A stretch of 64,000 nucleotides of DNA from the NCBI RefSeq assembly GCF_000281715.2, contig NZ_CP124576.1, positions 3,479,501-3,543,500 of the forward strand, read 5' to 3'. Both the position numbers and the translations under genes were made by a program. The notes beneath the pieces were generated by a model, which was given only the letters and a program-made list of their open reading frames with translations, was not told the origin of the DNA and made no database searches. The first letter of the stretch is position 1; each line of letters starts with the position of its first letter. Shown in pieces: positions 51,542-60,572 of the stretch. The DNA is from Sphingobium sp. AP49. GTDB taxonomy: Bacteria; Pseudomonadota; Alphaproteobacteria; Sphingomonadales; Sphingomonadaceae.

Positions 51542-52492
51542 ATGACCAAAGCAAAGATCGGCGTCCTGATTTCCGGCCGTGGCTCGAACATGGCGGCTCT
51601 GCTCTATGCGGCCAAGGCTGACGACTGCCCCTATGAAATCGTGCTGGTCGCCGCCAACGATCCCGATGCCCCCGGCCTGGCGCTCGCCGCGGCCGAGGGC
51701 ATCGCCACCTTCGGTCAGAGCCACAAGGGGCTGAAGCGCGCGGAGTTCGACGCGGTCATCGACGCGCAGTTGCGCCAGGCCGGCGTCCAATATGTCGCGC
51801 TCGCCGGCTATATGCGCCTGCTCTCGCCCGAATTCGTGTCCGGCTGGGAAGACCGGATGCTCAACATCCATCCCAGCCTGCTGCCCAAATATAAGGGCCT
51901 CGACACCCACCAGCGCGCGATCGATGCGGGCGACAGCCATGCCGGCTGCTCGGTCCATATCGTCACGGCCGAACTGGACGATGGCCCGGTGCTGGGCCAG
52001 ACCCCGGTGGCGATCCTGCCCGGCGACACCGCCGACAGCCTCGCCGCCCGTATCCTGATCGCCGAACATCAGCTCTATTCGCGCACGCTCGCCGATTTCG
52101 TCACCCGCGAGCGCCATCCCGACTGGCTGCTGAACAAGGTGCGCGAAGCCGCGCTGGCGCTGCCGCAGGCGGACGAGATCGTGTCGCACGGCATGCCCTG
52201 CTTCGGCATCGTCAAGGGCAAGAAATTCGCCTATTTCACCCGCGACCATCATGGCGACGGCATCATCGCCGTGCTGGTGAAAACCACCGCGCCGGAAGAA
52301 CAGGCCACCCTGATCGAGGCCGACCCGGACCGCTATTACCGCCCCGCCTATTTCGGCAATGACTGGGTCGGCATCCGCCTTGACCTGGGCGATACCGACT
52401 GGGACCATATCGGCGAGCGGCTGCACGCCAGCTGGCGCCAGATCGCGCCGCGCAAGCTGCTCGGCCTGATGGACATCGCCGACCAGTTCTAG
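51542..52492 (+). CDS. purN: PurN glycinamide ribonucleotide transformylase fused to an MmcQ/YjbR domain
   Basis: The first 195 residues are a normal PurN: IGVLISGRGSNMAALL, the active-site segment MLNIHPSLLPKYKGL with Asn and His, and HIVTAELDDGPVLGQ with the catalytic Asp. It transfers a formyl group to GAR in purine synthesis. The next 115 residues are an added MmcQ/YjbR-like domain (DWLLNKVREAALALPQADE, then SHGMPCFGIVKGKKFAYFT and YFGNDWVGIRLD), so the chain is 316 residues instead of about 200. GGAG lies seven bases before the ATG. The fusion has no internal stop or restart sequence. Confidence 0.93.
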   Translation: MTKAKIGVLISGRGSNMAALLYAAKADDCPYEIVLVAANDPDAPGLALAAAEGIATFGQSHKGLKRAEFDAVIDAQLRQAGVQYVALAGYMRLLSPEFVSGWEDRMLNIHPSLLPKYKGLDTHQRAIDAGDSHAGCSVHIVTAELDDGPVLGQTPVAILPGDTADSLAARILIAEHQLYSRTLADFVTRERHPDWLLNKVREAALALPQADEIVSHGMPCFGIVKGKKFAYFTRDHHGDGIIAVLVKTTAPEEQATLIEADPDRYYRPAYFGNDWVGIRLDLGDTDWDHIGERLHASWRQIAPRKLLGLMDIADQF

Positions 52493-52815
52493 CACCCGTT
52501 CCGCTCTGGATGGTTGGCGTCCCCTTCAGTCCAAGGCGCAACCGCTGGAAGGCGGGGCGCGCGATATGGCGCCCGCGCACATCTTGGGACCCGACGTTAT
52601 CGCCAGCCGAGAAGCTGTCGGCATTGACGTCGCGCGTGGGACGATCCCCCTTTGATCGCCGTTCATCAGACCGACCGGTGTCAGGCCGTCCCATAACCGT
52701 CTGGCCGCTCCTGGGAAGGGAAAGCCGCCCTTCTTCCATCGACCAAAGTCCGTCATTCAGAATAACCGGAGTGATTCCCGATTGCGGACATTCGCGCGTT
52801 GGATAAAAGCGAGGA
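52493..52815. other. Gap after purN
   Basis: These 323 bases show no convincing gene or terminator. Short frames occur on both strands (for example 52526-52756, minus) but have no family, ribosome binding site or good codon bias. The final part, with GCGAGGA just before 52816, is the ribosome binding site of the next gene. Confidence 0.5.
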
Positions 52816-53268
52816 ATGACAGAGCATTCCTCCTCCGCTTTTGGCCGTGTTGTCGAAAAAATCGCGAGCAGGATCGCAGTTATCGGGGCAATCTGTATTT
52901 CTGTGGCGCTTGCCTCAGTGCCATTAGGATTGGAACATAGCATACCGCTCTACATAGCTGCGGGAGCGATGTTTCTCATCGCCCAGCTTTTCATTGTGCG
53001 CTGGATGTTCGGTAAGGGGATGAGATCGACCAAGGATTTAGGGTTTGGGTCGAACAGGCAGGCCCTAAAATATGGACTATTCATGAAAGGGCTAGATTGG
53101 CGTCTTTCTGCGGTCGCTGTTTACGGATTGCTTGCTTCTCTCGTCCTTGGCTTTCTTGGCATAGGACAATTCGTATCGGGAGCAATGCTGCTTTCATTTG
53201 CAACTTTTGGGGCAGTTACCCAAGCTATGCGGCTCAACCGCTTTTGGCCAGCAGACGCCAAAACCTGA
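52816..53268 (+). CDS. Predicted membrane protein, unknown function
   Basis: The 150-residue protein has four hydrophobic segments (about 18-38, 44-66, 97-115, 118-138). Between the second and third lies a charged loop (MFGKGMRSTKDLGFGSNRQA). GAGGA precedes the ATG. The DNA is less GC-rich than the flanks. It is convergent with the BASS-type symporter gene, 58 bases away. No family is recognised. Confidence 0.6.
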   Translation: MTEHSSSAFGRVVEKIASRIAVIGAICISVALASVPLGLEHSIPLYIAAGAMFLIAQLFIVRWMFGKGMRSTKDLGFGSNRQALKYGLFMKGLDWRLSAVAVYGLLASLVLGFLGIGQFVSGAMLLSFATFGAVTQAMRLNRFWPADAKT

Positions 53269-53325
53269 CAGTCCGCTCCCCACCCATTTCGGCCACTCGA
53301 TAGCGCGTGAATGCGGCTGCGCTGC

Positions 53326-54177
53326 CTAGGACTCGTGCTTGTGCAGCCACTTCAGAAACGGGATCGCGACCAGGGTGTTGATCGCCGCCGCCAGGATAAT
53401 CGCCGCCGGGGCCAGCTTCGCTTCCGCAAAACTGGTGGTCGCTATGCCGATGGCGACGCCGGGGTGGCGGGCGGCCGAGGCCAGCGCGAGCACGATCCTG
53501 TTGTCGCGGCTGTCGCCGGCCAGACACCAACCCGCGCCCAGGCCGACCAGACTCATCACGACCAGCGCAACCAGCGTCCCGTCGCCAAGCAATTTGCCGA
53601 TCGCCGGGGCCAGCGCGACCAGCAGGGCCAGCACACCGATCGCGAACAGGATGTTTGCGACCTTGCTCAATGGCCCAGCAACCGCCGCGGCCCGCCCCTC
53701 CCCCAGCACCCGCTGGCCAAGCACGCCCAGCAGCAGCGGCAGGGCAATGGTTAGCCCCAGCGTGACTGCCATGCCGCTGCGCGACACCTGTGTCTCCACG
53801 CCGTAGATCGCACCGGTCAGGGACAGGCCGATCGGTGCCAATATCAATGATGCCAGCGCCGCAGCCACCAGCAGGCCGGTAATATACGCAGCATCTCCGC
53901 CCGCCTTGACCTGCTTGCGGGGGAGCAGCGGCGGAACGGGCGAAAAGGCCAGCGCGACGAGCGCGATCTTCACCGCCCCCTTGAGGTCGAAGATATTCGC
54001 CATCAGGATCGCAGCGGCGGGCACCAGGATGAACATCGCGACCATCGCCCGCAGGCCGAGGCGCCATTCACGAAACAGATACAGAAAGTCCCCGGCGCGC
54101 GCGCGCAACGCAAGGGAGAAGACCGTGAGCATCACGCTCAGCAGCACGAGCAATTTCATGGCCTGCACAAGCGTCAT
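53326..54177 (-). CDS. BASS/bile-acid:Na+ symporter-like transporter
   Basis: The 283-residue protein has eight or nine hydrophobic segments and the character of the bile acid:sodium symporter (SBF) superfamily: ARAGDFLYLFREWRLGLRAM, a conserved VALAFSPVPPLLPRKQVKAG, and the helix-breaking GDSRDNRIVLALASAARHPG near the C terminus, a typical crossover region. Start at 54177 (MTLVQAMKLLVLL) is the first ATG with membrane-protein sequence. The substrate is unknown; arsenite-type relatives also exist in this superfamily. Confidence 0.78.
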   Translation of the reverse strand: MTLVQAMKLLVLLSVMLTVFSLALRARAGDFLYLFREWRLGLRAMVAMFILVPAAAILMANIFDLKGAVKIALVALAFSPVPPLLPRKQVKAGGDAAYITGLLVAAALASLILAPIGLSLTGAIYGVETQVSRSGMAVTLGLTIALPLLLGVLGQRVLGEGRAAAVAGPLSKVANILFAIGVLALLVALAPAIGKLLGDGTLVALVVMSLVGLGAGWCLAGDSRDNRIVLALASAARHPGVAIGIATTSFAEAKLAPAAIILAAAINTLVAIPFLKWLHKHES

Positions 54178-54585
54178 GTCGGTCTCCGATCTGGTTTCAC
54201 AAGCGGCCGGTCTGGATGCTGCCCATATCCCTGCTCGAACGGATGGCCCGGCCCCGCAGACTGAAAAATCTGCCGCATTAGTGCAGGGCGGACCGGATTT
54301 TACCATCGGGGAGATTCCGGTGGTTATTGCGGGAAACCCCCTGCTCCTGGTCCGCCGCTCAGAGGGGCGAGCCACCATGATGGCGATGGCCGGTTTGGGC
54401 GCAGCAAAGATGCACGGCTCAAATCCGCTACCACCTTGCCCGCAAGGGTGGCCCGACCGAGGACGCTGGAACCAGATCCCTGCCCGGTTGCGCGCGCCGT
54501 CAAACGGCGTCCGGATCGCAAAAAGCCGTCCCTATCCGCACCGCGCTCCTGTCCTACACGCATTTTTCCTGATCTATCCTGTCGG
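54178..54585. other. Gap between the symporter and the small HTH gene
   Basis: These 408 bases should contain the divergent promoters of both neighbours. The open frames here are antisense or short and lack motifs. I see one small inverted pair, GCAGA (54256-54260) and TCTGC (54269-54273), and nothing stronger. Confidence 0.45.
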
Positions 54586-54879
54586 ATGGAACAGCCCCTC
54601 CCCAATCCGCCCGCCGCGCCAGCCCGGCCCCGTACCCCGCGCCGCCAATGGACACCCGATCGTCAGCGCCGCTTCCTCGCCGCGCTGCTCGAAACCGGCA
54701 ATGTCAGCCATGCCGCGCAACTGGTCGGCATGTCCCGCTCCAGCGCGCACCGGCTGCGCGATCGGCTGGCCGGCACCGGCTTCGACCGAAGCTGGACCAG
54801 TGCACTGGCGCTCCACGCCGCCCGCCGGGCCGATCCGCTCGCGCCGATCCGCCCGCACAGGGGGCCGATCGGCCGATAA
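54586..54879 (+). CDS. Small helix-turn-helix protein
   Basis: This 97-residue protein carries a helix-turn-helix (about 28-62): WTPDRQRRFLAALLETGNVS followed by HAAQLVGMSRSSAHRLRDRL, a pattern seen in small sphingomonad DNA-binding proteins and in terminase-like HTH units. The rest is proline- and arginine-rich. The ATG at 54586 follows a weak purine stretch. Two bases after the stop codon an 11-bp tandem repeat begins, which makes a link between the protein and the repeat worth testing. Confidence 0.72.
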   Translation: MEQPLPNPPAAPARPRTPRRQWTPDRQRRFLAALLETGNVSHAAQLVGMSRSSAHRLRDRLAGTGFDRSWTSALALHAARRADPLAPIRPHRGPIGR

Positions 54880-54880
54880 A

Positions 54881-54990
54881 TGTCGCGTCCCTGTCGCCTG
54901 ACTGTCGCGTCGCTGTCGCTTCGGTGTGGCGTCCCAGTCGCCTCCGTGTCGCTTGCATGTCGCGTCACCGGCGCGTCACAGGCGCGCTTC
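54881..54990. repeat. 11-bp tandem repeat array, eight to ten units
   Basis: Units start every 11 bases from 54881: TGTCGCGTCCC, TGTCGCCTGAC, TGTCGCGTCGC, TGTCGCTTCGG, TGTGGCGTCCC, AGTCGCCTCCG, TGTCGCTTGCA, TGTCGCGTCAC; two weaker units follow (CGGCGCGTCAC, AGGCGCGCTTC). The consensus is TGTCGCNTCNN. The array fills 110 bases of non-coding DNA directly after the small HTH gene. Confidence 0.85.
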
Positions 54991-55158
54991 CGCCAAAATC
55001 GCCCGGAAATCGCGACGCAGAACGGTGTGAACTTTCAACTGTCGCGTCGTTCAAGACCTTGATCCTTTCAGGTCGAAACGGCCTGAAAGGTGAATCAGGG
55101 TCGCCAATCGGGGAACGCCCCTTCCCTTCCCCCGCTTCGATCCCCATAGAGATCAGCC

Positions 55159-56088
55159 ATGACCGACCAGCCTGCGCAAGCCGCCATCGAGATCCGCGAC
55201 CTGACCAAGGTCTATAAGGGCGGCAAGCGCGCGCTCGACGGGATCAACCTCTCCATCCCGCGCGGCCAGATCTATGGCCTGCTCGGCCCCAATGGCGCGG
55301 GCAAGTCGACCACGATCAACATCCTCGCGGGCCTCGTCAACAAGACCAGCGGATCGGCCAGCATCTGGGGCTTCGACATCGACGCCAATCCGCGCAATGC
55401 GAAGAACAGCATCGGCATCGTGCCGCAGGAGATCGTCTTCGATCCCTTCTTCACGCCCTTCGAGACGCTGGAGAACCAGGCCGGCTATTATGGCGTGCCC
55501 AAGGACAGGCGCCGCTCGATGGAGTTGCTGCGCGCGGTCCATCTGGAGGACAAGGCCAATGCCTATGCCCGCACCCTGTCGGGCGGCATGAAGCGCCGGC
55601 TGCTGGTGGCCAAGGCGATGGTTCATTCGCCGCCGATCCTGGTGCTGGACGAACCCACCGCCGGCGTCGACGTACAATTGCGCCAGCAGCTCTGGGCCTA
55701 TGTGAAGGAATTGAACGCCATGGGGGTGACGATCGTCCTCACCACCCATTATCTCGAAGAGGCCGAGGAGCTGTGCGACCGCATCGGCATCATCAACCAT
55801 GGCCGGGTCATCACCGACAAGCCGACCCGCGAACTGATCGCGATGGCGCAGGAAAAGGTGGTGCAGGTCACCGTCGACCGCGACATCACCGCCCCGCCCA
55901 GCGATCCCAGCTTCGAGAAGGTCGAACTGACCGACGAACGCACCCTCACCATCACCTATATGAAGAACCGCGCCAATGCCGGCCAGGTGCTGAGCGCGGT
56001 GCAGGCCGGCGGCCTCGCCATCGTCGACGTCGTGACCCGTGACCCCGACCTGGAGGATGTCTTCCTCAACCTGACGGCGGCTGCGTGA
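55159..56088 (+). CDS. ABC transporter ATP-binding protein (orphan, DrrA/CcmA-like)
   Basis: The 309-residue ATPase shows Walker A GPNGAGKST at about 46-54, the Q-loop VPQEIV, the signature LSGGMKRRL near 149-157, Walker B ILVLDEPTAGVD and the switch histidine in TTHYLEEAEELCD. The C-terminal 80 residues are the small extension usual for drug/lipid-type exporters of the ABC-2 family. No permease gene lies on either side, so its partner must be encoded elsewhere. Its end overlaps the convergent glycosyltransferase gene by 23 bases. Confidence 0.9.
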   Translation: MTDQPAQAAIEIRDLTKVYKGGKRALDGINLSIPRGQIYGLLGPNGAGKSTTINILAGLVNKTSGSASIWGFDIDANPRNAKNSIGIVPQEIVFDPFFTPFETLENQAGYYGVPKDRRRSMELLRAVHLEDKANAYARTLSGGMKRRLLVAKAMVHSPPILVLDEPTAGVDVQLRQQLWAYVKELNAMGVTIVLTTHYLEEAEELCDRIGIINHGRVITDKPTRELIAMAQEKVVQVTVDRDITAPPSDPSFEKVELTDERTLTITYMKNRANAGQVLSAVQAGGLAIVDVVTRDPDLEDVFLNLTAAA

Positions 56089-57610
56089 GCGAAGCCTGAC
56101 CGCCGTTCCATCGCGCGAGGCAGCCATCCCGCTCCAGGATGATGTCGGCGCCCTGCCGCTGCAGCAGCGGCACTATCGACGGATCGCAGCTGGCCAGGAT
56201 CGTGTCCGGCGCGGCGCTCGCAATGCCATCCATCTTGCCGACATGCGCGACACTGCGTCCCTGCTGCCGGGCGACCATCGCATAGAAGCGCAACTCGGGC
56301 GCATAATGGGGATCGTCCGGTATATTGATCCCCGGTTCGATCAGCAGTACCGGCGCCCGCACCCCGGACAGCGCGTCCAGCAGCGCCCCATATCGCGTCC
56401 GTGGATAATGTTCGCGCGGCGCCAGCACCCGCTCGCACGCATCGATCGCCTGCATGGCGCCCAGGGCAAGCAGCGCCACCGGCACCAGCCGCGCGATCCA
56501 CAGGCTGCGCGGCGCCAATCGTCCCGCCCTCACCGATCGCGTCATCCAAAGGAACAGCGCATGCACCGCCAGCGCGGCGGCGATGGCCAGGAACGGATAG
56601 GCCGACAGATAATAATGGGCCAGCTTCGTGCCGCTCATCGTGACCACCGCCAGCTGCCCCACGGCAATGCACAGGGCAAACAACAGCGCCAGCCGCACCC
56701 GCCCCCGGGCGAACGGCAGGGCCAGGGGCGCCAGCAGGGTCAGCGTCCCCAGGCTGAACAGGCCCCTGGCAAAGGTCGTATCCAGATAATACCAGGGCGG
56801 ACCGCTATTGTTGATCGATGCCGGATTGTTGAAGCGGCCGCTGACATCATTGAAGAGCATCGCATGCAGAAACCCCGGCGCCGCCGCTTCTCGCAGGAAC
56901 AGGAACAGCAGCATCGGCAGCCCCGCCAGCAACGCCGCGACCCAATAGCGGGGCGTCTCGAACAGCCGGTGCCAGCGGCGGACCAGGACCAGATAGAGCA
57001 GCAGGCCAGCGCCCGGTATCCCGCCCGCCAACCCCTTGGTCATCAGCGCGCCTGCCGCCATCACCCCGGCCAGCAGCAGCCAGCCGCGCGGCGGCGGCGA
57101 CCGATGTACGGCGAAGAACAGCAGCAGCAGATACGCGGTGGTAAAAAAGCAGAGCAGCGCGTCGAAATCAGCCGTTCGCGCCCCATGCTCGCCAAAGAAG
57201 CCGACGCTGGTCGCCAACGCCATGCCGCCAAAGGCAGCGATCGCCACCGAAGAGGTGATCCGGCGCAGAAAAAGCATGACCAGCAGCAGCGTGCCGAGCG
57301 CAGCCATGAGCGACGGCAAGCGAAGTGCAAATTCCGTCGGCCCGAACATGGCCATGCTGCCCGTCATCAGCCAGACCAGCATGGGCGGCTTGGTATTCCA
57401 GAGGTCGGGCACGAAATCATAGGTCGTGACCAGGCCGATCCCGCTATGGCGCATCTCCATGGCGCTGATGATGATCCGCCCCTCATCCCAGATGATGATC
57501 GGTATCGGGCGACCGACGAGCACCAGCAAAAGCCCAACGGTCGCCATGACCGCCGCCCAGAATGCCGCCTGCTGGAAACGCCCATTCCCACCCCGGACAG
57601 CCACCATCAT
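56066..57610 (-). CDS. GT-C glycosyltransferase, ArnT/PMT-like (family 39)
   Basis: The 514-residue protein has about 11 membrane segments and the acidic motif of GT-C enzymes in the first periplasmic loop (PIPIIIWDEGRI). The segments NTKPPMLVWLMTGSMAMFG and RLPSLMAALGTLL are typical of the ArnT/PMT family, which moves a sugar from a polyprenyl-phosphate carrier to lipid A or protein. A soluble periplasmic C-terminal part follows. The start is uncertain: ATGs at 57610, 57607 and 57628 are all possible. It is divergent from nadB. Confidence 0.85.
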   Translation of the reverse strand: MMVAVRGGNGRFQQAAFWAAVMATVGLLLVLVGRPIPIIIWDEGRIIISAMEMRHSGIGLVTTYDFVPDLWNTKPPMLVWLMTGSMAMFGPTEFALRLPSLMAALGTLLLVMLFLRRITSSVAIAAFGGMALATSVGFFGEHGARTADFDALLCFFTTAYLLLLFFAVHRSPPPRGWLLLAGVMAAGALMTKGLAGGIPGAGLLLYLVLVRRWHRLFETPRYWVAALLAGLPMLLFLFLREAAAPGFLHAMLFNDVSGRFNNPASINNSGPPWYYLDTTFARGLFSLGTLTLLAPLALPFARGRVRLALLFALCIAVGQLAVVTMSGTKLAHYYLSAYPFLAIAAALAVHALFLWMTRSVRAGRLAPRSLWIARLVPVALLALGAMQAIDACERVLAPREHYPRTRYGALLDALSGVRAPVLLIEPGINIPDDPHYAPELRFYAMVARQQGRSVAHVGKMDGIASAAPDTILASCDPSIVPLLQRQGADIILERDGCLARWNGGQASLTQPPSG

Positions 57611-57852
57611 CTCTCGCCCCCGTGCCATGGAGCTGACATGGAAGCATTGGGTAAAAATCCGGCTAACCACCATGTCGATTGCGCAACGCCAACATTTTGC
57701 GGCCCCGCCAACATCCTCTGTCCTACCGGGCAGGAAGCCGCTATGGCCCCGACTTCCACATGCGATATTCGGCCTGTGCGCATATTGCACTGGCCGATGG
57801 CTGATTGCGCTTTGATTGCCCAACCCGCCACCGGAGGGGACAAGGTCTAGAA

Positions 57853-59457
57853 ATGCCCACCATCACCTATGACGTCGTCATCATCGGTTCCGGCGCCGCC
57901 GGGCTGACAGCAGCCATCAACCTCGCGCAGGACCGCAAGGTGGTGGTACTCGCCAAGGGCGCGCTCGATGGCGGTTCGACCAACTGGGCGCAGGGCGGCA
58001 TTGCTGCGGTACTCGACGCGGGTGACAGTTTTGCGGCGCATGTCCATGACACGATGGTCGCGGGCGCGGGCCTCAACGATCAGGACACGGTCGAGTTCGT
58101 GGTGTCCGAAGCGCCTGCCGCGATCGATCGCCTTGCCGAACTGGGCGTTCCCTTCAACGGTGGCGAGAAGTTCGGCGAACGCTGGCACTTGACCCGCGAG
58201 GGCGGCCACAGCCACCGCCGCATCGTCCATGTCGACGATGCCACCGGCCATGCGGTGCAGGTCGCGCTGCTCAAGGCCGCACGCGCCAATCCCAACATCA
58301 CCCTGATGGAGGATATGGTCGCGGTCGATCTCATCACATCGCGCCATGGCGAGCGCTATTCCGGCGACGGCCATGTCTGGGGTGTCTATGCCTTCAACAA
58401 GCTGACCGGCCATGTCGACGCGATCCTCGGCCGCGCAACCATCCTCTGCACCGGCGGCGCGGGCCGTACCTATCTCTTCTCCACGGCGCCGCGCGGCGCG
58501 ACGGGCGACGGCATCGCCATGGCCTGGCGCGCGGGCTGTCGCGTGTCGAACATGGAGATGAACCAATTCCACCCGACCTGCCTCTACAATCTGGAGGTCA
58601 AGAATTTCCTGATTACCGAGGCCGTGCGCGGCGAAGGCGGGCATTTGAAGCTCCCCCCCGGCGCGCCGGGCGGCGGCGAGCGCTTCATGCCCCGCTTCGA
58701 TTCCCGCGCCGAACTGGCGCCGCGCGACGTGGTGGCGCGGGCCATCGACCATGAGATCAAGCGGCTCGGCCTCGACTATGTCCATCTCGACATCAGCCAT
58801 AAGCCGCCCGAGTTCGTGAAGCAGCATTTCCCGACCATCTATGCCCGGCTGCTCGATCTCGACATCGACATCACGAAGGAACCGATCCCCGTCGTCCCGG
58901 CGCAGCATTATACCTGCGGCGGCGTCATCATCGACCTGGACGGCCGCACCGATCTGCCCGGCCTCTATGCCGCCGGCGAAGTGACCGAAAGCGGCCTGCA
59001 CGGCGCCAATCGCCTGGCCTCCAACTCGCTGCTCGAATGTTTCGTCTTCGGCGAGGCGGCGGCGAAGCATATCCGGACGAACTGGGACGATCTGCCCACC
59101 CCGCCGCCGATCCGGCCCTGGGACGAAAGCCGCGTCACCAATGGCGACGAGGAAGTCATCGTCCAGCATAACTGGAAGGAAATCCGCCGCTTCATGTGGG
59201 ACTATGTCGGCATCGTCCGCACCACCAAGCGGCTGGAGCGCGCCCAGCATCGCATCGACCTGCTGTCGAAGGAAGTCGATGAATATTACGGCAATTTCCG
59301 CGTCACGCCGGATCTGATCGAACTGCGCAACCTGCTGGAAGTCGCCCGGCTAGTGGTCCGCTCGGCCCTCCATCGCAAGGAAAGCCGCGGCCTCCACTAC
59401 ACGCTCGACTATCCCGAAACGCTGGCCGATGCCATCGACACGGTGCTGGCGCCCTGA
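57853..59457 (+). CDS. nadB: L-aspartate oxidase
   Basis: The 534-residue flavoprotein oxidises aspartate to iminoaspartate, the first step of NAD synthesis. It has the FAD Rossmann motif VVIIGSGAAGLTAAINLA, GGSTNWAQGGIAAV, GGHSHRRIVHVDD, ILCTGGAGRTYLFST, HPTCLYNLEVKNFLITEAVR, and the C-terminal ESGLHGANRLASNSLLECFV. The ATG at 57853 begins the conserved part. nadA and nadC are not in the window. A hairpin terminator follows. Confidence 0.95.
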   Translation: MPTITYDVVIIGSGAAGLTAAINLAQDRKVVVLAKGALDGGSTNWAQGGIAAVLDAGDSFAAHVHDTMVAGAGLNDQDTVEFVVSEAPAAIDRLAELGVPFNGGEKFGERWHLTREGGHSHRRIVHVDDATGHAVQVALLKAARANPNITLMEDMVAVDLITSRHGERYSGDGHVWGVYAFNKLTGHVDAILGRATILCTGGAGRTYLFSTAPRGATGDGIAMAWRAGCRVSNMEMNQFHPTCLYNLEVKNFLITEAVRGEGGHLKLPPGAPGGGERFMPRFDSRAELAPRDVVARAIDHEIKRLGLDYVHLDISHKPPEFVKQHFPTIYARLLDLDIDITKEPIPVVPAQHYTCGGVIIDLDGRTDLPGLYAAGEVTESGLHGANRLASNSLLECFVFGEAAAKHIRTNWDDLPTPPPIRPWDESRVTNGDEEVIVQHNWKEIRRFMWDYVGIVRTTKRLERAQHRIDLLSKEVDEYYGNFRVTPDLIELRNLLEVARLVVRSALHRKESRGLHYTLDYPETLADAIDTVLAP

Positions 59458-59460
59458 GCC

Positions 59461-59496
59461 AAAAAAGAGGCGCGGCTTTGGCCAGCCGCGCCTTTG
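59461..59496. terminator. Terminator between nadB and the alpha/beta hydrolase
   Basis: AGGCGCGGCT (59468-59477) pairs perfectly with AGCCGCGCCT (59484-59493) around a six-base loop. The A6 run to the left is a T tract for leftward transcripts, so it can also end the convergent hydrolase gene. Confidence 0.85.
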
Positions 59497-59574
59497 AAGG
59501 GAGGAGGAGCAAACGCCTAGGCGTCGTCTCGCCGACCACCCTAGCGCCGGCATCGACCGGCGCTTTGATCCAGA

Positions 59575-60417
59575 TCAAAGCCCCTTGAGGAAATTGCCCA
59601 GCGCCGCATTGAAGCGGGTCGGCTGGTCGGTCATCACGACATGGCCGCTCGGTCCGATCGGCAACAGCTTTGCGTCCTTCTTCGCCGCATAGGCGGCACG
59701 GAAACGCCGGGTAATTTCGACCGACTGGGCCTGGTCGGCACCAACGGCATAGACCACCGACATCGGCACCCCGATCCGGGCGAGCTGGGGACCAAGATCG
59801 GTATTGGCCAGATCGCGCAATGCGGTGGCGATCACCTCCGGATTGCTGCCTTCCGCCCCCGGTGCCTGCGCGACGATTTGCGCCAGATAGCGGCGCCCGG
59901 CCGCAGTGCCGGTGAAATATTGGCTCAGCTGGTCGGCAAGATAGCCCATGCCATTGGCGGTGCCGCCGACCATCGCCGCGCCCGCCGGCAGCATGTCGAC
60001 CACCATCACCCGGCCCGCCACGCCCTTGACCCCCTGCATCATCGCCAGCGTGCCGCCCATGCTGTGCCCGACCACCGCCGGCCGCTTCAGCCCGGCCGCA
60101 GCGATATAGCGGGCAATCTCGTCCGCCACCGGCTGCACCACCGGCCCGCTGCCATTGGCGTCAGCCGCCAGCCCCGCAAAGCCGCGCACCTGCACCAGAT
60201 GCCAGCGATAGCCCGGTACTTGGCCGGTCACGCCGTTCCAGATGCCCGGACCACTGGCGAGGCCAGGGATCAACAATACGTCCCGGCCGCTGCCGCGCAC
60301 CGTCACCATGATCCGCCGCGAGGCAAAGCCCGCCGCCAGCGCCGGCATTGCCCATCCCGCCGCGAGCGCGCCTGCGCCCCGCAGCAACGCCCTTCGATCC
60401 ATCAGTCCATCCATCAT
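59575..60417 (-). CDS. Exported alpha/beta hydrolase
   Basis: The 280-residue protein has a twin-arginine-like signal (DRRALLRGAGALAAGWAMPA) and an alpha/beta hydrolase fold with the nucleophile elbow G117-H-S-M-G-G122, the oxyanion-region LIPGLASG, and a late histidine in GPSGHVVM. It may act as an esterase, lipase or epoxide-type hydrolase in the periplasm; the substrate is unknown. No neighbouring gene gives a pathway. Confidence 0.88.
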   Translation of the reverse strand: MMDGLMDRRALLRGAGALAAGWAMPALAAGFASRRIMVTVRGSGRDVLLIPGLASGPGIWNGVTGQVPGYRWHLVQVRGFAGLAADANGSGPVVQPVADEIARYIAAAGLKRPAVVGHSMGGTLAMMQGVKGVAGRVMVVDMLPAGAAMVGGTANGMGYLADQLSQYFTGTAAGRRYLAQIVAQAPGAEGSNPEVIATALRDLANTDLGPQLARIGVPMSVVYAVGADQAQSVEITRRFRAAYAAKKDAKLLPIGPSGHVVMTDQPTRFNAALGNFLKGL

Positions 60418-60572
60418 CTGCCCGCTATTGCCGCCCTGCCGCTGAACCGCAACTGAGCGCAGTTCCTCCGTTCAGACTCCTTACATCGCAAATCCGGAAT
60501 CATTCGTCGCATCCATCTTGCCACTGGCGGCCCGAGCCGCGCCTTATGGCGGCTTGAAGTGCGGGGTTTCTG

